From NCBI RefSeq assembly GCF_900604965.1, contig NZ_UWPD01000001.1, positions 1,527,311 through 1,591,310 on the forward strand: 64,000 bases of DNA, in the 5' to 3' direction. The stretch comes from Gordonibacter sp. Marseille-P4307. GTDB taxonomy: Bacteria; Actinomycetota; Coriobacteriia; Coriobacteriales; Eggerthellaceae. The translations under genes and the position numbers were made by a program. This document shows positions 60,866-64,000 of this stretch, one piece after another. Position 1 is the stretch's first letter, and every line of letters starts with the position of its first letter. The notes beneath the pieces are model-generated. The model was not told the origin of the DNA. It searched no databases and saw only the letters and a list, made by a program, of their open reading frames with translations.

Positions 60866-62470
60866 TTAATTCGCATGTCCGCCGCGCTTCGTAAGCCTCA
60901 TGCGCGCGTCCTCCCGTTCGTTGAAACGCGGATCGGACGCGTCAAAGCCCTCCTGGCGAGCCCTCAGCTTCCGACGCGCGCGCTCACGATCATCCGAAAG
61001 CAGCGCGTCGCCCACCACGCTCGCAGAAAGCGCATGCGAGTTGACCTCGGGCGCATGCTTCACATCCAGCGCTTCGAACCCGGGTTCGCGCTCGTAGGCG
61101 ATGCGCACCGACACGTATTCGCGAACCAAAAGCACGAACAGGATGCTCATGATGATGAGGTACCCGATCACCGCCCCCTCCAAACCGGTGATGTTCACCA
61201 TGAGCAGCAGCACCAGAAGCGAGAACCCGAACGTGATGAAGTACAGCTCGGTCACCACACGCTGACGGCGCAGGATCACGATGACCTGATAGAGAAAGTC
61301 GATTCCCGCCGTCACTCCGCCGGCAGCCAGCATAATGAAGGCCAGATCGGCGTACTGGGAAAAATCCAAACCGTACATGAAGCTGAGGAGCGTGATGCCG
61401 ATCCAGCTCATGCCCCCCGCAGCCAGAAGCGTGACGGCCACGATAACGAGGACCATCACCAGAATCATCACGTCGAACCGGCGGCGGTGCGACACGTCGG
61501 CCCACAGCTCTGCCATGCGCACCAGCTGGGGCTTGTAGATGAAGCCAACCGTCAGCAGCACCGCCTGCGCCGGGAAGTACAGCGCATTGAAGTACAGCTG
61601 GTTGTCGTAGGAAAGCACGCCGTCCATCACGAACTTGGGCATGTTGTCTACCAGTGCATACATAAACAGCGCAAAGAACAGAGGAGCGCAGGCTCTGAAC
61701 AGATCCGATACGCCCCGCGCCCTCAATGGCTCGGACTTGGGGGTCTCGAACAGCGCCAGGGGAAACGTCACAATCAGAAACGTCAGCGCCGCAGCGACGA
61801 ACATTCCCATGGATGCCGCCACCAGGCTACCCGTGATGGCCAGCAGCACGACGAACACCACCAGGGCCAGAAGCGAGCGAATCGTCTGCGAGATGCCGCC
61901 CAAATACAGCTTGTCGGCCTGCTGAAGACGCCCTTCGTACACATCCGCCAGGGCATCGACCATCTTGAACAGCACGACCGCCGCGCACAAGTCCGTCATC
62001 GCCGGATCGTAGCCGCGCCACGCGCACCACGCCGCACCAGCAACCACCATGAGCACGCAGGTGATAAGACGATTCACCTGATAGTCCTTGAACGAATGAA
62101 GGCCTTCGAGGTCCGAGATCTGATACGTGCGCACACCGTAATTGCCCATGAAATACAGCAGGTTCGCCGTGACGAAGGCGATGGAGAACATGCCGGCCCG
62201 CTCTGCGCCCGAAAGCTGCGTGACCACGATGGTGAGCACCGGGAACAGAGCCCCCCAGGATATAAGCCCGATCGTGTTCCACACGTAGTCGCGCGAGGTG
62301 CTGTGCGCCTCGTACTCTTCGGCGGCATCCGAGAACCCGCCTCCCGAAGCAGCGCCCAGAAGACGATCCCACCAGGCGTTCATCAAGGCGACGGCCGGGT
62401 TGGGCCGCCGCGGGCGACGACGCGCGGAGCGAAAGCGCTTGGTGCGGGAAAAATCTTCGGTCAAAGCCAT
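60866..62470 (-). CDS. MATE/MVF-type flippase (polysaccharide biosynthesis-like membrane protein)
   Basis: 534 residues from the ATG at 62470 (MALTEDFSR), just after GAAGGAC; an ATG at 62509 overlaps a TATAAT-like box and is less likely. Twelve or more helices fill residues 55-490. The N-terminal basic, Arg-rich stretch is cytoplasmic. The helical pattern (WNTIGLISWGALFPVLTIVV, then FSIAFVTANLLYFMGNYGVR) is that of Wzx/RfbX-like flippases. Substrate unknown: a lipid-linked sugar is likely. No glycosyltransferases lie next to it in the window. Confidence 0.8.
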   Translation of the reverse strand: MALTEDFSRTKRFRSARRRPRRPNPAVALMNAWWDRLLGAASGGGFSDAAEEYEAHSTSRDYVWNTIGLISWGALFPVLTIVVTQLSGAERAGMFSIAFVTANLLYFMGNYGVRTYQISDLEGLHSFKDYQVNRLITCVLMVVAGAAWCAWRGYDPAMTDLCAAVVLFKMVDALADVYEGRLQQADKLYLGGISQTIRSLLALVVFVVLLAITGSLVAASMGMFVAAALTFLIVTFPLALFETPKSEPLRARGVSDLFRACAPLFFALFMYALVDNMPKFVMDGVLSYDNQLYFNALYFPAQAVLLTVGFIYKPQLVRMAELWADVSHRRRFDVMILVMVLVIVAVTLLAAGGMSWIGITLLSFMYGLDFSQYADLAFIMLAAGGVTAGIDFLYQVIVILRRQRVVTELYFITFGFSLLVLLLMVNITGLEGAVIGYLIIMSILFVLLVREYVSVRIAYEREPGFEALDVKHAPEVNSHALSASVVGDALLSDDRERARRKLRARQEGFDASDPRFNEREDARMRLTKRGGHAN

Positions 62471-62774
62471 GTCCTTCGATGTCTGCCGTGCCGATTCGTT
62501 CCTTTCCATTATAGGGGCAGCCGCGCGGCCCTTGGAAACCCCCGCAGAACCACCAAACGCGCAGCAGGACGGATGCCGGGCGCAGCGAGGCGTCGGCATC
62601 GACTCGATGGCCGTCCGCGCGGCGCGCACAGCGGCGACACTGCGCCTTCCACGCCGAAAATCCAATTCACCTGCCTTGAAGCGCCGTCCGTATCTTAGAA
62701 TGGATGCGTTTGCACAACAGGGAGCGAGCGAGGCCCGAAACGGGCCCGGTTCTTCCAGAAAGGACGGTTACCGT
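62471..62774. promoter_or_regulatory. Divergent gap between flippase and symporter genes
   Basis: 304 bp without a gene. On the minus strand TATAAT (62513-62508) is a good -10 box for the flippase, with a weak TTTCCA upstream. On the plus strand TTGAAG (62676-62681) lies 14 nt before TAGAAT (62696-62701), about 75 bp before the symporter start. Nothing else is recognisable. Confidence 0.45.
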
Positions 62775-64000
62775 ATGTCAACCGCGACATCGAGCACCCA
62801 AGAGCCCAAGCAGAAGAAGAAGCTCAACGACACGACCTGGATTCTGCTTGCGCTTCTCGCCGGTGCGGCTTTGGGGATCATTCTGAACGGCGTCGTCGTC
62901 AAGGGCGATTTCGTCAGCACGTATTTCATCGAGGGCGTCTGCTACGTCATCGGACAGGGATTCGTCCGCATGATGCAGATGCTCGTCGCGCCTTTGGTGT
63001 TCTGCTCGATCGTCGTAGGGGCGGCGTCCATGGCCGACCCGAAGATGCTGGGCAAAATCGGCGGAGGCACGATCGCGATGTACCTGGTGACCACAGCCAT
63101 CGCCATCCTCATAGCCATGGTGCTCGCATCGTTTACCAACCCCGGCCTCGGCCTGGATATGGGCTCCATCGTCTCGGTCGAACCCAAGGCGGTCGAGTCG
63201 AAACCCTTCCAGGACGTTCTTCTGAACATCATTCCCACTAACATATTCGAGGCACTGTCCAAGGGCACCATGCTGCAGATCATCTTCTTCGCTTTGCTGC
63301 TGGGCTTCATCCTGGGCGGCGTCGGGCACAAGGTGGGAACGGTCAACCGGTTCTTCACGCAGTTCAACGCGATCATGATGAAGATGATCGCCCTGCTGCT
63401 GAAAATCGCGCCCATCGGCATCTTCTTCCTCATCACCCGCACGTTCACCAACCTCGGCATCGGGGGCATCGTTCCCATGCTGAAGTTCGTGCTCACCGTC
63501 TACGGCGGATTGCTGCTTCAGCTGTTCATCGTGTACATGCTTATCCTGTTCTTGTTCACGCGCCTGAATCCCCTCCACTTCCTGAAGAAGTTCTGGCCGG
63601 TCATGCTGTTCGCGTTCACCACCAGTTCCTCGAACGCCACTATCCCGCTGAATATCGAGACGCTCGAGAAGCGCATCGGCGTCAACCACAGGGTAGCCTC
63701 GTTCACCATCCCCCTGGGCGCGACCATCAACATGGACGGCACCGCCATCATGCAGGGAGCCGCCGTCATCTTCTGCGCCCAGGCCTTCGGTATCGACCTG
63801 GCCACCTCCGCGCTTCTGTCCGTTATCGTGACGGCCACGGCGGCCTCCATCGGCACCGCCGGCGTTCCCGGATCGGGAACCATTATGCTCGCCATGGTGT
63901 TTTCGAGCATCGGGCTTCCCGCTGAGGGCGTCGCCATGATCATGGGCATCGACCGCATTCTCGACATGGGCCGCACCGCCATCAACGTCACCGGCGACGG
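62775..64000 (+). CDS. Dicarboxylate/amino acid:cation symporter (DAACS), 3' end cut by window edge
   Basis: Open from the ATG at 62775 (AAAGGACGG upstream) to the right edge, 408 codons. A member of the GltP/DctA/SLC1 family: VRMMQMLVAPLVFCSIVVG, the serine-rich hairpin TTSSSNATIPLN, NMDGTAIMQGAAVIFCAQAF, and GTAGVPGSGTIMLAMVFSSIG with MGIDRILDMGRTAINVTGD near the edge, each quoted in short parts. It imports glutamate, aspartate or C4-dicarboxylates with protons or sodium. Serine or threonine is also possible (SstT-like). The last transmembrane part lies outside. Confidence 0.92.
   Translation, partial: MSTATSSTQEPKQKKKLNDTTWILLALLAGAALGIILNGVVVKGDFVSTYFIEGVCYVIGQGFVRMMQMLVAPLVFCSIVVGAASMADPKMLGKIGGGTIAMYLVTTAIAILIAMVLASFTNPGLGLDMGSIVSVEPKAVESKPFQDVLLNIIPTNIFEALSKGTMLQIIFFALLLGFILGGVGHKVGTVNRFFTQFNAIMMKMIALLLKIAPIGIFFLITRTFTNLGIGGIVPMLKFVLTVYGGLLLQLFIVYMLILFLFTRLNPLHFLKKFWPVMLFAFTTSSSNATIPLNIETLEKRIGVNHRVASFTIPLGATINMDGTAIMQGAAVIFCAQAFGIDLATSALLSVIVTATAASIGTAGVPGSGTIMLAMVFSSIGLPAEGVAMIMGIDRILDMGRTAINVTGD

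Noticed and set aside
62470-62509. ATG at 62509 as the flippase start
   Set aside because: The ATG is part of a CTATAATG promoter-like box and has no ribosome site, so a start there would precede the transcript. The ATG at 62470 is favoured, although its site is close.
1-64000. tRNA, rRNA, CRISPR, insertion sequences, prophage
   Set aside because: No cloverleaf-like T-loop segments in the gaps, no regularly spaced repeats, no transposase or phage protein among the plausible genes.

Overview
The window is about 60% GC, with genes packed on both strands, short or overlapping junctions and frequent GTG/TTG starts. Gene content points to an anaerobic or facultative, monoderm, high-GC actinobacterium of the class Coriobacteriia, most likely Eggerthellaceae. 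Pointers are a CWB2-repeat wall protein, a Firmicutes-like fatty acid locus with FabK and a FabT-like MarR regulator, a Nap nitrate reductase built from lipid-anchored parts, a multihaem NapC/NirT-type cytochrome, and the anaerobic (Cbi) route to cobalamin. The genus cannot be fixed from sequence alone. I see no rRNA, tRNA, CRISPR array, insertion sequence or prophage.

Layout. 1-5.9 kb: a cell-wall-binding repeat protein (cut by the left edge), a thioredoxin-reductase-like flavoprotein without the redox CxxC, an MMPL/RND exporter, a lipoprotein and a LysR-type DNA-binding domain standing alone. 6-11.4 kb: a two-component pair divergent from an ABC ATPase/FtsX-type permease pair. 11.4-15.9 kb: a Trm9-like methyltransferase divergent from an Elp3-type tRNA-modifying enzyme, then luxS-mtnN and queD. 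16-18.5 kb: an AGCS symporter and a serine acetyltransferase. 18.6-27.8 kb: fatty acid synthesis (fabT-like, acpP, fabK, fabD, fabG, fabF, fabZ, fused accD-accA, with fabH divergent). 28-36.6 kb: napG-A-B-D-H-C, a two-component system and narK. 36.6-51.7 kb: a near-complete anaerobic cobalamin pathway in two divergent runs. 51.7-56.6 kb: CorA, a YgbA-family protein and a CydDC-like ABC pair. 56.9-64 kb: one-chain L-serine dehydratase, a J-domain/DUF5685 cluster, a MATE-like flippase and a dicarboxylate/amino acid symporter cut by the right edge.

How it fits together. Quinol electrons would pass through NapC and/or NapGH and the dihaem NapB to NapA for nitrate reduction. NarK supplies nitrate or exports nitrite, and the adjacent GAF-type kinase/NarL-type regulator probably controls this. 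The narK and two-component genes lie at the end of the long cbiD-to-cbiL run with only 17-30 bp gaps, so B12 synthesis and nitrate respiration may be co-transcribed. The fatty acid locus carries two matching operator-like palindromes, one in front of acpP and one in front of fabH, flanking the marR gene, which suggests a FabT-type circuit. The AccDA fusion carries an extra N-terminal domain resembling the first domain of biotin carboxylase, the enzyme normally encoded at that place in Firmicutes loci. The Elp3/Trm9-like pair is the strongest candidate for a little-described bacterial system: wobble-uridine cm5U synthesis followed by methyl-esterification.
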